14,763 nt of DNA from the NCBI GenBank assembly GCA_002428905.1, contig DIYD01000049.1, forward strand, positions 1-14,763. The letters are read 5' to 3'. The notes beneath the pieces were generated by a model that was not told the DNA's origin, did not search any database, and worked only from the letters and a program-made list of their open reading frames with translations. Shown piece by piece: positions 6,770 through 14,331 of the stretch. A program made the translations under genes and the position numbers. Source of the stretch: Bacteroidetes bacterium UBA6063. GTDB taxonomy: Bacteria > Bacteroidota > Bacteroidia > NS11-12g > UBA9320. The stretch's first letter is position 1. Each line of letters opens with the position of its first letter.

Positions 6770-7969
6770 TCAATCCTTGCGAATCAACTGATTTTTTTGG
6801 TACGTACTCATGGAGTTGATCTTGTTGTATTTGCTGTACTTGTTTGCAGGTTTATATATTTTTAAGCGCTGGCCAACATTAATCCGGTCACTGCGCAATT
6901 TATTCCATCGCTTCACATCAGAGATTCGGCAGTCGTAAAGGTCTGCTATTCTTCCCAAATAGTCGCCCTTACGCACGGTATAATAGATCAGGCGATTCCC
7001 TGTGCTTACGTTGGGTTTTGTTTGTGCTGGCTCTTGTGTTTTAGGCTTACTTTCCTCTGCCACCTGAACCGGCTCGACGGTACCATCGGTATCATGACTT
7101 TGATACGTGTAAATCGAATCGCCAAGTGTATAGAACCGTTCAATCTTGTCGAAAGGTATTTTGATGAAATACGTCTTGTCGGTATCCGGTATTACCTGCT
7201 TTTTGAAGATTGCGTTATCGTCCTTAAGTTGTTTGTAGTCTACTTCTAATGCTTTACTTAACTGATAAATGGTCAACCATTTTGTTATTGCAACCTCTTC
7301 CAAACCCGTTTTGGATATCTCTAAAGGTTTTAAACGGTGCTCGTTAAAGTAACTGTGAATGTATACCGACGCTATGTAGTTTGGAACCACATGTTGGTAT
7401 CGTGCTGGCAAGAAGCGATGATACTCCCAATAATCCCGGCTTCCACCGGCCATTCGGATGGCCTTGTTCACCTCAACTTCGTCTGCCATAAATGCGGCAA
7501 TGACTGAATGCCAGTCGCCAAACACTTCATACAGATGCTTGATGTATGGAATAGCAGCTGAAGTGGCTCTTTGATAGTCTCTGCGCTCGTCAATATACGA
7601 GCTGATTTTAAGACCATATCGCTTTGCGATGACGTATCGTAGCTGCCAAAATCCCGAACCTCCGTCGTCCGATACTTTCCACATATCGTAATCCGAGAGC
7701 GCTGGAATAAGAAACTGTAATTCATGTGGTAGCCCATGCTGCTCCAGACTGTCTTCGACGTCTTTCAAGTACAAAGCCGAATACCCCAGTAACTCATTCG
7801 TGTGGTTGTTTTTATTCGCCACCTGCACGTCTATGGCATTTTGCACATATTCATTGTTCACCAGTGATACAGTGGCATTCAGCGCATCGAGGCGCGCGGT
7901 TATTTCACTGCTTTGCCCGAAAGCAACGGCATTTAAGAAGAGTGCCAAATAAACGAATAGTGGTCGCAT
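6770..7969 (-). CDS. LysM protein with degenerate lytic-transglycosylase domain
   Basis: This 399-residue protein has a signal peptide (about 1-19, ending AFGQ) and a domain at about 60-215 that follows the MltD-type transglycosylase pattern: LPHELQFLIPALSDYD, SGFWQL, RYGL, YIDERRD, YIKHLYEVFGDW and GGSRDYW. A C-terminal LysM motif lies at about 329-374 (YTVRKGDYLGRIADLY). The two sequences needed for catalysis are altered. The ES pair that holds the catalytic Glu aligns with Leu91-Ser92, and the AYNAGPG motif is replaced by AFMADEVEV (159-167). It probably binds peptidoglycan without cutting it. The ATG is 1 bp after the gatA stop, and the SGNH gene follows after 14 bp, suggesting that the two envelope proteins act together. 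The inactivity is inferred from my alignment to the family pattern by eye. Confidence 0.85.
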   Translation of the reverse strand: MRPLFVYLALFLNAVAFGQSSEITARLDALNATVSLVNNEYVQNAIDVQVANKNNHTNELLGYSALYLKDVEDSLEQHGLPHELQFLIPALSDYDMWKVSDDGGSGFWQLRYVIAKRYGLKISSYIDERRDYQRATSAAIPYIKHLYEVFGDWHSVIAAFMADEVEVNKAIRMAGGSRDYWEYHRFLPARYQHVVPNYIASVYIHSYFNEHRLKPLEISKTGLEEVAITKWLTIYQLSKALEVDYKQLKDDNAIFKKQVIPDTDKTYFIKIPFDKIERFYTLGDSIYTYQSHDTDGTVEPVQVAEESKPKTQEPAQTKPNVSTGNRLIYYTVRKGDYLGRIADLYDCRISDVKRWNKLRSDRINVGQRLKIYKPANKYSKYNKINSMSTYQKNQLIRKD

Positions 7970-7970
7970 G

Positions 7971-9398
7971 CTAGTTTTTCATTAAATCGAACAAATACTT
8001 TGAAGCACGTAGTAGTTCCGTTTCTTCAAAGTGGTTGCTCATTAATTGCAATCCAAAGGGCATACCATTTGATGATTGCCCGGTTGGAATGGAGATGGCA
8101 GGCAAACCGGCTAACGGCGCCTGAACGGTAAAAATATCGGCCAAATACATAGCAATCGGGTCTTCCGAGCGTTCCCCGATCTCGAATGCGGAATCAGGTG
8201 TAGTTGGCAATAAGATCAAATCGTAATTGTCCAGAATTTTGGCTGTTTCGTTCTGAATTATTCGACGGACGCGCTGGGCTTTGGTATAATACGCGTCGTA
8301 ATAATCCGAGCTAAGTACAAACGTACCCGCCATAATTCTTCGTTTTACTTCTTCGCCAAAACCTTCTGTTCTGCTTGCTTTAAATGTTGATTCAAGATCT
8401 TGAGCATCGTTGCTGCGATGGCCGTATAAAAGTCCGGAATACCGTGCAAGGTTCGAGGAGGCTTCTGCTGTGGTTAATACATAGTAACAAGGCACCATGT
8501 AATCGAGATATGGGAATGCAACAGGCTCAACTGTATGGCCTTCTGCCCTTAGTTTTTCAACTGCTTCAAGTGTGTGTTGTTTCACCTCTGCGGATAGGCC
8601 TTCAGAAGTGATACAGTCCTCGATGTACGCTATTCGCTTCTTGCCCTCAAAATTTAGGTTCGATGCATATGCAGGCACGTCACGTGTAGATACGGTGGCG
8701 TCATTTTCATCCGCTCCGGCTATTACTTCCAGAATCAGTGCCATGTCTTCTACCGAATTGGTAATAGGGCCTATCTGGTCAAAAGACGAGGCATAGGATA
8801 ACAGTCCCCAGCGAGACACTCTACCGTAAGTTGGTTTCATACCAAATGTGCCTGTAAATGAAGAGGGTTGACGTATGGATCCTCCTGTGTCTGAACCTAA
8901 ACTTGCCATACACATTTCTGCCTGAACGGCTACCGCAGAACCTCCTGAAGAACCTCCAGGCACTCTTGAATTGTCTGCTGCGTTCAGCACATTGCCGTAA
9001 GCGCTGTTCTCGTTGCTCGCACCCATGGCAAATTCATCACAGTTCAATCGCCCTATGATGATGGCGTCTTCCTTTAATAGCTTTTCAACTACGGTTGCGT
9101 TGAATACAGACTCGTACCCTTCCAGGATTTTGGAAGAAGCAGAGACTTTATGGCCTTCAAAAGAGATGTTGTCTTTCAGACCGATTACCAGGCCCGCAAG
9201 TCGGCCGTGTTTGCCTGATTTGATTTTCTGATCTATAACCTGTGCTCGTTCATTTGCCTCCTGGTCATATACTTCCAGAAATGCATTCAGATGCGCATTG
9301 GTTTCTATATTTTTTAGATAGTGACCGACCACATCGACGCACGTGGCTGTGCCTGAAGTCAGTTCGTTTTGAAGCTGTACTAGCGATGTATATTTCAC
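7971..9398 (-). CDS. gatA: Asp-tRNA(Asn)/Glu-tRNA(Gln) amidotransferase subunit A
   Basis: The 475-residue protein is a full-length amidase-signature enzyme. The Ser-cisSer-Lys triad is visible: Lys75 in GLKDN, Ser150 in PGGSSGGSAVAV and Ser174 in GSDTGGSIRQP, each four positions before the numbering known for Staphylococcus aureus GatA. GRLNCDEFAMGASNENSAYG (116-135) is a strong GatA signature. It releases ammonia from glutamine for GatB, converting misacylated Glu-tRNA(Gln) or Asp-tRNA(Asn) in the cytoplasm. The start is GTG, 6 bp after the tatA stop; AAGGAGG at 9410-9416 inside the tatA end could serve as ribosome binding site, though it lies 11 bases away. gatB and gatC are not in the window, which is common for Bacteroidota. 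Confidence 0.95.
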   Translation of the reverse strand: MKYTSLVQLQNELTSGTATCVDVVGHYLKNIETNAHLNAFLEVYDQEANERAQVIDQKIKSGKHGRLAGLVIGLKDNISFEGHKVSASSKILEGYESVFNATVVEKLLKEDAIIIGRLNCDEFAMGASNENSAYGNVLNAADNSRVPGGSSGGSAVAVQAEMCMASLGSDTGGSIRQPSSFTGTFGMKPTYGRVSRWGLLSYASSFDQIGPITNSVEDMALILEVIAGADENDATVSTRDVPAYASNLNFEGKKRIAYIEDCITSEGLSAEVKQHTLEAVEKLRAEGHTVEPVAFPYLDYMVPCYYVLTTAEASSNLARYSGLLYGHRSNDAQDLESTFKASRTEGFGEEVKRRIMAGTFVLSSDYYDAYYTKAQRVRRIIQNETAKILDNYDLILLPTTPDSAFEIGERSEDPIAMYLADIFTVQAPLAGLPAISIPTGQSSNGMPFGLQLMSNHFEETELLRASKYLFDLMKN

Positions 9399-9404
9399 CG
9401 GATA

Positions 9405-9617
9405 TTATTCCTCCTTCTTTGGCTCTTCCTTCATGCCTTCTTCGATGTGTTTTTTTACATCGTTCTTGGCATTGTTAAACTCACGAATTCCTGATCCTAA
9501 TCCTTTCATTAATTCAGGAATTTTCTTTCCACCAAAGAGAAGTAGAATACCTACGATTATGACTACCCATTCCATACCACCTGGTAAACCAAAAAGTAAA
9601 ACTGTTAAAGAAATCAT
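9405..9617 (-). CDS. tatA: Twin-arginine translocase subunit TatA
   Basis: This 70-residue protein shows the TatA/E layout: a short N-terminal membrane helix (about 5-28), the FGGKKIPELMKGLGSGIREF hinge and amphipathic helix (28-47), and a charged tail rich in Lys and Glu. The Phe-Gly hinge is intact. TatA forms the pore through which folded proteins with twin-arginine signals cross the inner membrane. No tatC is nearby. It is the first gene of the minus-strand run tatA-gatA-LysM-SGNH and has the best promoter match in the window in front of it, with an A-rich leader instead of a Shine-Dalgarno sequence. Confidence 0.93.
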   Translation of the reverse strand: MISLTVLLFGLPGGMEWVVIIVGILLLFGGKKIPELMKGLGSGIREFNNAKNDVKKHIEEGMKEEPKKEE

Positions 9618-9748
9618 TATTTTTTCTTTTCTAACTAAGCTACAAAGTTACGATTTTTCGGCCGTAAACCACCTGACCAAATAAAGTCATTTTCCCGTCT
9701 CCGTTTCACTTTTTTTACTAATTTCGGATTTGATTAAAAAGCGCAAAC
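9618..9748. other. Divergent intergenic region between tatA and the dioxygenase gene
   Basis: This 131-bp spacer separates divergent operons and should hold both promoters. The tatA side has a perfect -7 element. On the plus side TAATTTCG (9719-9726) matches TAnnTTTG in 7 of 8 bases, 22 bp before the dioxygenase ATG, but no clear -33 TTG precedes it. No obvious operator dyad is seen. Confidence 0.4.
9643..9672 (-). promoter_or_regulatory. Promoter of the tatA-gatA operon
   Basis: On the minus strand TAACTTTG (9643-9650) matches the Bacteroidota -7 consensus TAnnTTTG exactly and lies 25 bp before the tatA ATG. Nineteen bases upstream is GTG (9670-9672), two of three bases of the -33 TTG. The leader between it and the start codon is A-rich (AGAAAAGAAAAAATA), as usual for translation starts in this phylum. 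Confidence 0.55.
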
Positions 9749-10270
9749 ATGGTACGAAAACCGTTCAACCTACAGGCCTGGATCGATGAACATCGCGAGG
9801 AGTTGAAACCACCTGTTGGAAATAGAAATTTATATAAAGATGCTGGTGATTATATCGTGATGATTGTTGCTGGTCCGAATGCCAGAAAAGACTACCATTA
9901 TAACGAAACCGAAGAGTTGTTTTACCAACTAGAAGGTGACATCAATGTACGTATTCAAGTAGACGGTAAAGCGGTGGATGTACCGATTAAGGAAGGCGAA
10001 ATGTTCTTGCTACCAGCTAAAGTTCCACATTCGCCTATGCGAAGCGAAAATTCCATAGGCCTTGTTGTTGAGCTCAAACGACCGGATACCACAGACGGAT
10101 TGCTTTGGTTTTGCGACAATTGCAACAACAAATTGCATGAAGCATATTTCACCTTAAACGATATTGAAAAAGACTTCTTACCGCGTTTCCGGGAGTTTTA
10201 TGGATCAGAGGAAATGCGTACGTGCTCGAAATGCGGTACGGTGATGGATACCGACCCACGGTTTGTGTAG
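9749..10270 (+). CDS. 3-hydroxyanthranilate 3,4-dioxygenase
   Basis: The 173-residue cupin protein matches bacterial HAO enzymes in length and motifs. Iron ligands His50, Glu56 and His94 and substrate residues Arg46, Arg98 and Glu108 are at the positions expected from the Cupriavidus metallidurans enzyme (usually numbered 51, 57, 95, 47, 99 and 110), with a one-residue deletion before Glu108. The C-terminal rubredoxin-like iron site of the bacterial form is present as CDNC (122-125) and CSKC (159-162). It opens the ring of 3-hydroxyanthranilate to 2-amino-3-carboxymuconate semialdehyde (ACMS), a step of tryptophan degradation or quinolinate formation. The enzyme for the next step is encoded 17 bp downstream. 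The alternative nbaC role in 2-nitrobenzoate degradation is less likely without its partner genes. Confidence 0.95.
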   Translation: MVRKPFNLQAWIDEHREELKPPVGNRNLYKDAGDYIVMIVAGPNARKDYHYNETEELFYQLEGDINVRIQVDGKAVDVPIKEGEMFLLPAKVPHSPMRSENSIGLVVELKRPDTTDGLLWFCDNCNNKLHEAYFTLNDIEKDFLPRFREFYGSEEMRTCSKCGTVMDTDPRFV

Positions 10271-10287
10271 ACGGATAAAAACAGAAA

Positions 10288-11298
10288 ATGTCAGATACGA
10301 AGATTACCAAGATTGATAGTCATGCCCATATAATGCCTCCAAATTGGGAGAGGCTCGACAAGAAATATGGTTATGGCGGATTTATTTACCTGGAAGACGA
10401 GGTAGAAACCGGAGCAAAAAAAATGATGCGTGACGATGGCGTTTTCTTTCGTCGTGTTGAACGCAATTGTTACGATGTCGAGGCCATTTTACCCGAAATG
10501 GATGAATTCAACGTAGACAAAATGGTATTGTGCACAATCCCGGTGTTGTTCAACTACTGGGCAAAACCTGAACACACACGTGAATGGAGTAAATTCATCA
10601 ACGGCCATTTAATTGAAACACAAAACCACCATTCTGATCGATTCATTAGTCTAGGCACTCTGCCGATGCAGGACGTTGACCTGGCTATTAAGGAACTTGA
10701 ATGGTGCAAGGATAATGGGTTGCCCGGTGTAGAAATCGCTTCACACATCGAAGATAAAAACCTCGATCATGAGTCCTTTTTTCCGTTCTGGCAGGCCGCT
10801 CAGGATTTAGGCATGAGTATCTTCATTCATCCCTGGGAAATGATGGGACAAAAAGACATGACCAAGTATTGGTTGCCCTGGCTGGTTGGCATGCCGGCCG
10901 AAACAAGTCGTGCCATATGCAGTATGTTGTTTGGAGGTGTTTTTGACAAGTTCCCACAGCTCAAGGTAATGTTTGCTCACGGTGGTGGGTCTTTTGCGCA
11001 CACGTTAGGTCGTATTTCGCACGGATGGCATTGCCGACCTGATTTGGTGAATTTAAACGATGTTTCTGACCCATACGACTATCGAGGCAAGTTTTGGGTG
11101 GATGGTATTACGCACGATAAAGACGCTTTGCGTTACCTGATTCGTGTAATTGGTGAAGATAAAATCTCTTATGGTACCGACTATCCATTCCCGCTAGGGG
11201 ATTTGCGCCATGGTGAGTTTATCGAACAAATGGATGATTTGTCGGCTGAAACGAAACAAAAACTGTTCAGCACAAACCTCATTGACTTCTTAAGCTAA
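10288..11298 (+). CDS. 2-amino-3-carboxymuconate-6-semialdehyde decarboxylase (ACMSD)
   Basis: This 336-residue protein is a metal-dependent amidohydrolase-superfamily decarboxylase of usual ACMSD length. The zinc ligands are visible: His12 and His14 in DSHAHIMPP, His181 in IHPWEMMG, and Asp298 in YGTDYPFPLG, with the catalytic His231 in FAHGGGSF. An Arg-Arg pair at 55-56 matches the region of the substrate-binding Arg51 in the Pseudomonas enzyme. It decarboxylates the unstable HAO product ACMS, steering carbon to catabolism and away from quinolinate and NAD. Co-transcription with the dioxygenase 17 bp upstream fits direct hand-over of the substrate. Its stop overlaps by 4 bp the stop of a convergent MarR-type gene, with no clear terminator between them. 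Confidence 0.94.
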   Translation: MSDTKITKIDSHAHIMPPNWERLDKKYGYGGFIYLEDEVETGAKKMMRDDGVFFRRVERNCYDVEAILPEMDEFNVDKMVLCTIPVLFNYWAKPEHTREWSKFINGHLIETQNHHSDRFISLGTLPMQDVDLAIKELEWCKDNGLPGVEIASHIEDKNLDHESFFPFWQAAQDLGMSIFIHPWEMMGQKDMTKYWLPWLVGMPAETSRAICSMLFGGVFDKFPQLKVMFAHGGGSFAHTLGRISHGWHCRPDLVNLNDVSDPYDYRGKFWVDGITHDKDALRYLIRVIGEDKISYGTDYPFPLGDLRHGEFIEQMDDLSAETKQKLFSTNLIDFLS

Positions 11299-11744
11299 GC
11301 TTCCCGAACCTTATCTAACAGGTCGTTCAACTGTTTTACTTCCTTCGAACTGAGGTTGTAAAATACTTCGTCTACGGCATGTATTCGGTCTTCAATGAGT
11401 TTGAGCGCTTTTTTACCATCGTAGCTCAACCGAATTTCCGAATGTCGTTTGTCGCTGGCATTGATACTTTTGGTTATCAATTTAAGATCGTGTAATCGCT
11501 TTATGAGTCGACTCACATCGGAGTCTTTATCAACCACTCGTCTCTTGATATAGGAATTATTCACGACGTCATCGGCCTCGTTAATGATCTTTAGCACGGT
11601 ATATTGTTGGTATGTAATTTCCGCATCGCGGAAACAATCTCGGATGTGTTGGTTGATATTCGAACTAGCGAGTTGAAAATTAAACAGCAACTTCTCCCAC
11701 TTGTTTCGGAACTCCTTAACCTTTAATCGCTTTTTTAACTTCAT
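11295..11744 (-). CDS. MarR-family transcriptional regulator
   Basis: From the ATG at 11744 the protein has 149 residues. The central winged helix-turn-helix has the MarR pattern: ITYQQYTVLKIINEAD, then VVDKDSDVSRLIKRLHDLKLI, the Asp-Lys-Arg of the wing (SDKRHSEIRLSYDGKKAL) and a C-terminal dimerisation helix. An in-frame TTG at 11771 would add nine residues (MFQHAIFVC) but has no support beyond being open. It lies 51 bp downstream of the ABC exporter gene on the same strand and meets the ACMSD gene tail to tail. Its target is unknown: it could control its own gene, the convergent kynurenine genes or something distant. Ligands of MarR proteins are often aromatic acids, so a link to 3-hydroxyanthranilate metabolism is possible but only inferred. 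Confidence 0.85.
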   Translation of the reverse strand: MKLKKRLKVKEFRNKWEKLLFNFQLASSNINQHIRDCFRDAEITYQQYTVLKIINEADDVVNNSYIKRRVVDKDSDVSRLIKRLHDLKLITKSINASDKRHSEIRLSYDGKKALKLIEDRIHAVDEVFYNLSSKEVKQLNDLLDKVREA

Positions 11745-11749
11745 ACAAA

Positions 11750-11757
11750 CAAATATA
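11750..11757 (-). promoter_or_regulatory. Perfect -7-like element just before the MarR-type start
   Basis: TATATTTG on the minus strand matches TAnnTTTG exactly but ends only 5 bp before the ATG at 11744, so a transcript from it would be leaderless or begin inside the gene. No -33 TTG lies at 19 bp. It may be a chance match. Confidence 0.25.
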
Positions 11758-11795
11758 GCATGTTGAAACAAGCGTTATATAGGCTTAACACTAAA

Positions 11796-13469
11796 TTAAC
11801 GTAAACGTAATGTGCGTTTAGCTCGCTTTATGACCTCTTCATCGTGTGAAACCATGATGATTGTTTTCTTTTCGGTGTTGAGTTCTTCGATTAACTCCAA
11901 AATGACCGACTTGTTCTTTACGTCTAATGCGTTGGTTGCTTCATCAAAAATCAACACTTCAGTATCGCGATACAAACACCGCGCGAGTGCAATCCGCTGC
12001 CGTTGTCCTCCTGAAACCATCGTACCCAATTCTCCAACATCGGTTTCCAGGCCATTTTCCAATGAATCAATCCACTCCGTTAACTGTGTTTGTTCAACAA
12101 CCTTAAGCAGTAATAAATCATCTTCCTCCGCACCGAAGACGATATTGTCCTTTATCGATCCAGAGAGCATAAACGGATCTTGCTTAACCAGTCCGATTTT
12201 CTGCTGCCACTGCTGCAATACATGTTGCAACGGGTAATTGTTGATTGTTAGTTGCGAATCATCTACATTGTAGAAACCTAAAATGATGTTGATCAATGTC
12301 GTTTTACCTGATCCCGATTCCCCTGAGATACCAATGAAGTCTCCGGAATTTATGCCAAAATCCACCGCATCCAGTACAGCATTGGTGCCATCGAATGAAA
12401 AAGACAACTTGTTCATTTTCAACGACTCAAATCGTCCCAACTCATATTTATCTTTAATGGAATTCTCATTTGACTTATCTGGTAGAAAATCCAGAATATT
12501 GGCAAACGTATTCAATGTATTAACTGACCCCACTATCCGATTCAATGAGGGCAATAAACGGAACGCCGCGGTAATGAAAAGTACCAACGTAACGTGTACG
12601 GAAGACAACTCATTTGTTACAACGGAAAGTCCAGCCATAACACATATAGCCACAATGGCAATCACCTCCATAAATCGTTGGGGTGCCATGGCACTTAACA
12701 ACAATGATTTTATCCTTTTATCGTACACCTCATCACGAACGCGCCTAAACTCATTACCCATTTGGGCTCGAAGATTAAATAGTTTGATTTCACTAAAACC
12801 AAAAATAGAACTGGTTACCAGGGTGTATAGTCCGGGCATTGCATCACGCATAAATTGCCCGTATCGACTTAGCCTTTTCCTCCCTATTAAGAGAAATAGC
12901 ACCGTTGGAGGAATAAGGAATACGCATAACCACAAAAGCAGTACTGGGTATAGGTAGAACAATACCAGAAAAGCAACAAAAACGAAAGTGATTTCGGCAC
13001 TCGCCGTTAGGGCGGGGAGAATAATTTGATTCGGTAATGAGTTGGTTATGGACGTAATTTCATTGATGCGATCTCCAGACGTGACCTTTTTTACCAGAGA
13101 AAGTTCGGCATTAAATGTTTGAACATATATACGGTCGGAAAGGTTTGCCGTAATCTCAAAGATGGACTTAAGCTGCCAACGATTCAATGCCAGTTGAACA
13201 ATGTTCTTAACCACAAAAGACCCACCTAAAAACACGATCCAATCACGAGAATTACAATGGGATAGGTTCGGGAAATACGACGTCATGTTCTCGGTGGCAT
13301 CAGGCTCAAGGATCATTATGAGCAACATAAATAAGATTGCGAGGCCTAAGACCTCCAGGCCTATGATGACCAAACTCATCACATGAAGCAAGATGTAAGT
13401 ACGTTTTTCGTCTTTTCGTAGTGCCTCGAAAAGTCGTTTTTGGTGGGTATAAAGTGAATTGAACTTCAC
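11796..13469 (-). CDS. ABC exporter, lipid-linked oligosaccharide flippase type (PglK/MsbA-like)
   Basis: The 557-residue protein fuses a transmembrane domain (about 1-325; helices visible near 26-53, 78-95, 150-195 and 265-305) to an ATPase domain. The ATPase has Walker A GESGSGKTT (383-391), Q-loop Gln430 in LVKQDPF, signature VSGGQRQR (485-491 region), Walker B VLIFDE (505-510, Glu510) and His542 in MVSHD. It is a half-transporter expected to act as a homodimer in the inner membrane. Its GTG start follows the rmlA stop without a gap, so it is co-expressed with dTDP-sugar synthesis. This, and its similarity to PglK-type proteins, suggests it flips a lipid-linked glycan for surface polysaccharide or protein glycosylation. 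A lipid or peptide exporter remains possible. Confidence 0.85.
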   Translation of the reverse strand: MKFNSLYTHQKRLFEALRKDEKRTYILLHVMSLVIIGLEVLGLAILFMLLIMILEPDATENMTSYFPNLSHCNSRDWIVFLGGSFVVKNIVQLALNRWQLKSIFEITANLSDRIYVQTFNAELSLVKKVTSGDRINEITSITNSLPNQIILPALTASAEITFVFVAFLVLFYLYPVLLLWLCVFLIPPTVLFLLIGRKRLSRYGQFMRDAMPGLYTLVTSSIFGFSEIKLFNLRAQMGNEFRRVRDEVYDKRIKSLLLSAMAPQRFMEVIAIVAICVMAGLSVVTNELSSVHVTLVLFITAAFRLLPSLNRIVGSVNTLNTFANILDFLPDKSNENSIKDKYELGRFESLKMNKLSFSFDGTNAVLDAVDFGINSGDFIGISGESGSGKTTLINIILGFYNVDDSQLTINNYPLQHVLQQWQQKIGLVKQDPFMLSGSIKDNIVFGAEEDDLLLLKVVEQTQLTEWIDSLENGLETDVGELGTMVSGGQRQRIALARCLYRDTEVLIFDEATNALDVKNKSVILELIEELNTEKKTIIMVSHDEEVIKRAKRTLRLR

Positions 13470-14330
13470 CTACCTCACCAGATTAAGTAGATAATTACCG
13501 TAGCCGCTTTTTGTTAATTTATGCGCAAGGTTGCTCAATTGGTCTTTGTCAATAAAGCCTTGTTTGTACGCTATTTCTTCAATACAACCTACTTTTAAGC
13601 CTTGTCGGTCTTCAATTACCTGAACAAATTGACCCGCTTGCATGAGTGATCCGAAAGTGCCCGTATCTAACCAGGCTGTACCGCGATGCATAACACCTAC
13701 TTTGAGTTCTTTTCTTCTCAAGTATTCTTTGTTTACGTCGGTAATCTCATACTCTCCACGTGCCGAAGGTTCAAGATTCTTTGCGATTTCTACTACCTGA
13801 TTATCATAGAAATACAAACCTGGAACAGCAAAATTCGATTTTGGATTTTCCGGTTTTTCTTCAATGGAAACAGCGTTCATATCATCGTCAAACTCTACAA
13901 CACCATAGCGTTCCGGATCGCTTACGTGATAAGCGAATATTACACCACCTTCCGGGTCGGAGTTTTCCATTAACATGTTGGCTAAGCTCGTGCCAAAGAA
14001 TATATTGTCTCCTAATATCAGGGCCACCTTGTCGTCTCCAATGAACTCCTCGCCTAACACAAAAGCTTGAGCCAGTCCGTTGGGCACTTCCTGCACCTTG
14101 TATTCGAATCGACATCCCAACTGACTCCCATCGCCTAACAACTTCTCAAAGTGCGGCAGATCATGTGGCGTTGAAATGATCAATATCTCGCGAATACCAG
14201 CAGTCATCAAGGTAGAAAGCGGGTAGTAAATCATGGGTTTGTCGTACACAGGCATAAGTTGCTTACTCATGGCCAGTGTAAGTGGGTGTAAACGCGTTCC
14301 GGATCCTCCTGCCAGTATGATGCCTTTCAT
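13470..14330 (-). CDS. rmlA: Glucose-1-phosphate thymidylyltransferase
   Basis: The 286-residue protein is full length for RmlA. It has the nucleotide-binding signature LAGGSGTRLHPLT (6-18), Lys23 in MSKQLMPVYDKPMIYYP, the metal-binding Asp108 in LGDNIFFG, EEKP (157-160) and WLDTGT (220-225). It makes dTDP-glucose from glucose-1-phosphate and dTTP in the cytoplasm, the substrate for RmlB encoded 1 bp upstream. The ABC exporter follows directly. This first pair of steps feeds rhamnose and many other dTDP-6-deoxysugars. rmlC and rmlD are not downstream, so the final sugar cannot be read from this window. Confidence 0.96.
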   Translation of the reverse strand: MKGIILAGGSGTRLHPLTLAMSKQLMPVYDKPMIYYPLSTLMTAGIREILIISTPHDLPHFEKLLGDGSQLGCRFEYKVQEVPNGLAQAFVLGEEFIGDDKVALILGDNIFFGTSLANMLMENSDPEGGVIFAYHVSDPERYGVVEFDDDMNAVSIEEKPENPKSNFAVPGLYFYDNQVVEIAKNLEPSARGEYEITDVNKEYLRRKELKVGVMHRGTAWLDTGTFGSLMQAGQFVQVIEDRQGLKVGCIEEIAYKQGFIDKDQLSNLAHKLTKSGYGNYLLNLVR

Positions 14331-14331
14331 A

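Noticed and set aside
7468..7737. An 89-codon minus-strand frame inside the LysM gene
   Set aside because: It is an out-of-frame reading of the transglycosylase-like domain; it does not suggest a frameshift, because the main frame stays continuous and domain-like.
11290..11305. AAGCT-A-AGCTT palindrome at the shared end of the ACMSD and MarR-type genes
   Set aside because: Short, inside the overlapping stop codons, with no T-run on either strand; not a convincing bidirectional terminator.
11745..11771. Longer MarR-type protein from a TTG at 11771
   Set aside because: The extra nine residues do not look like family sequence and an ATG is available at 11744.
12283..12957. A 224-codon plus-strand frame opposite the ABC exporter
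   Set aside because: Long only because the opposite strand is coding; no domain, and the minus-strand protein has every ABC motif.
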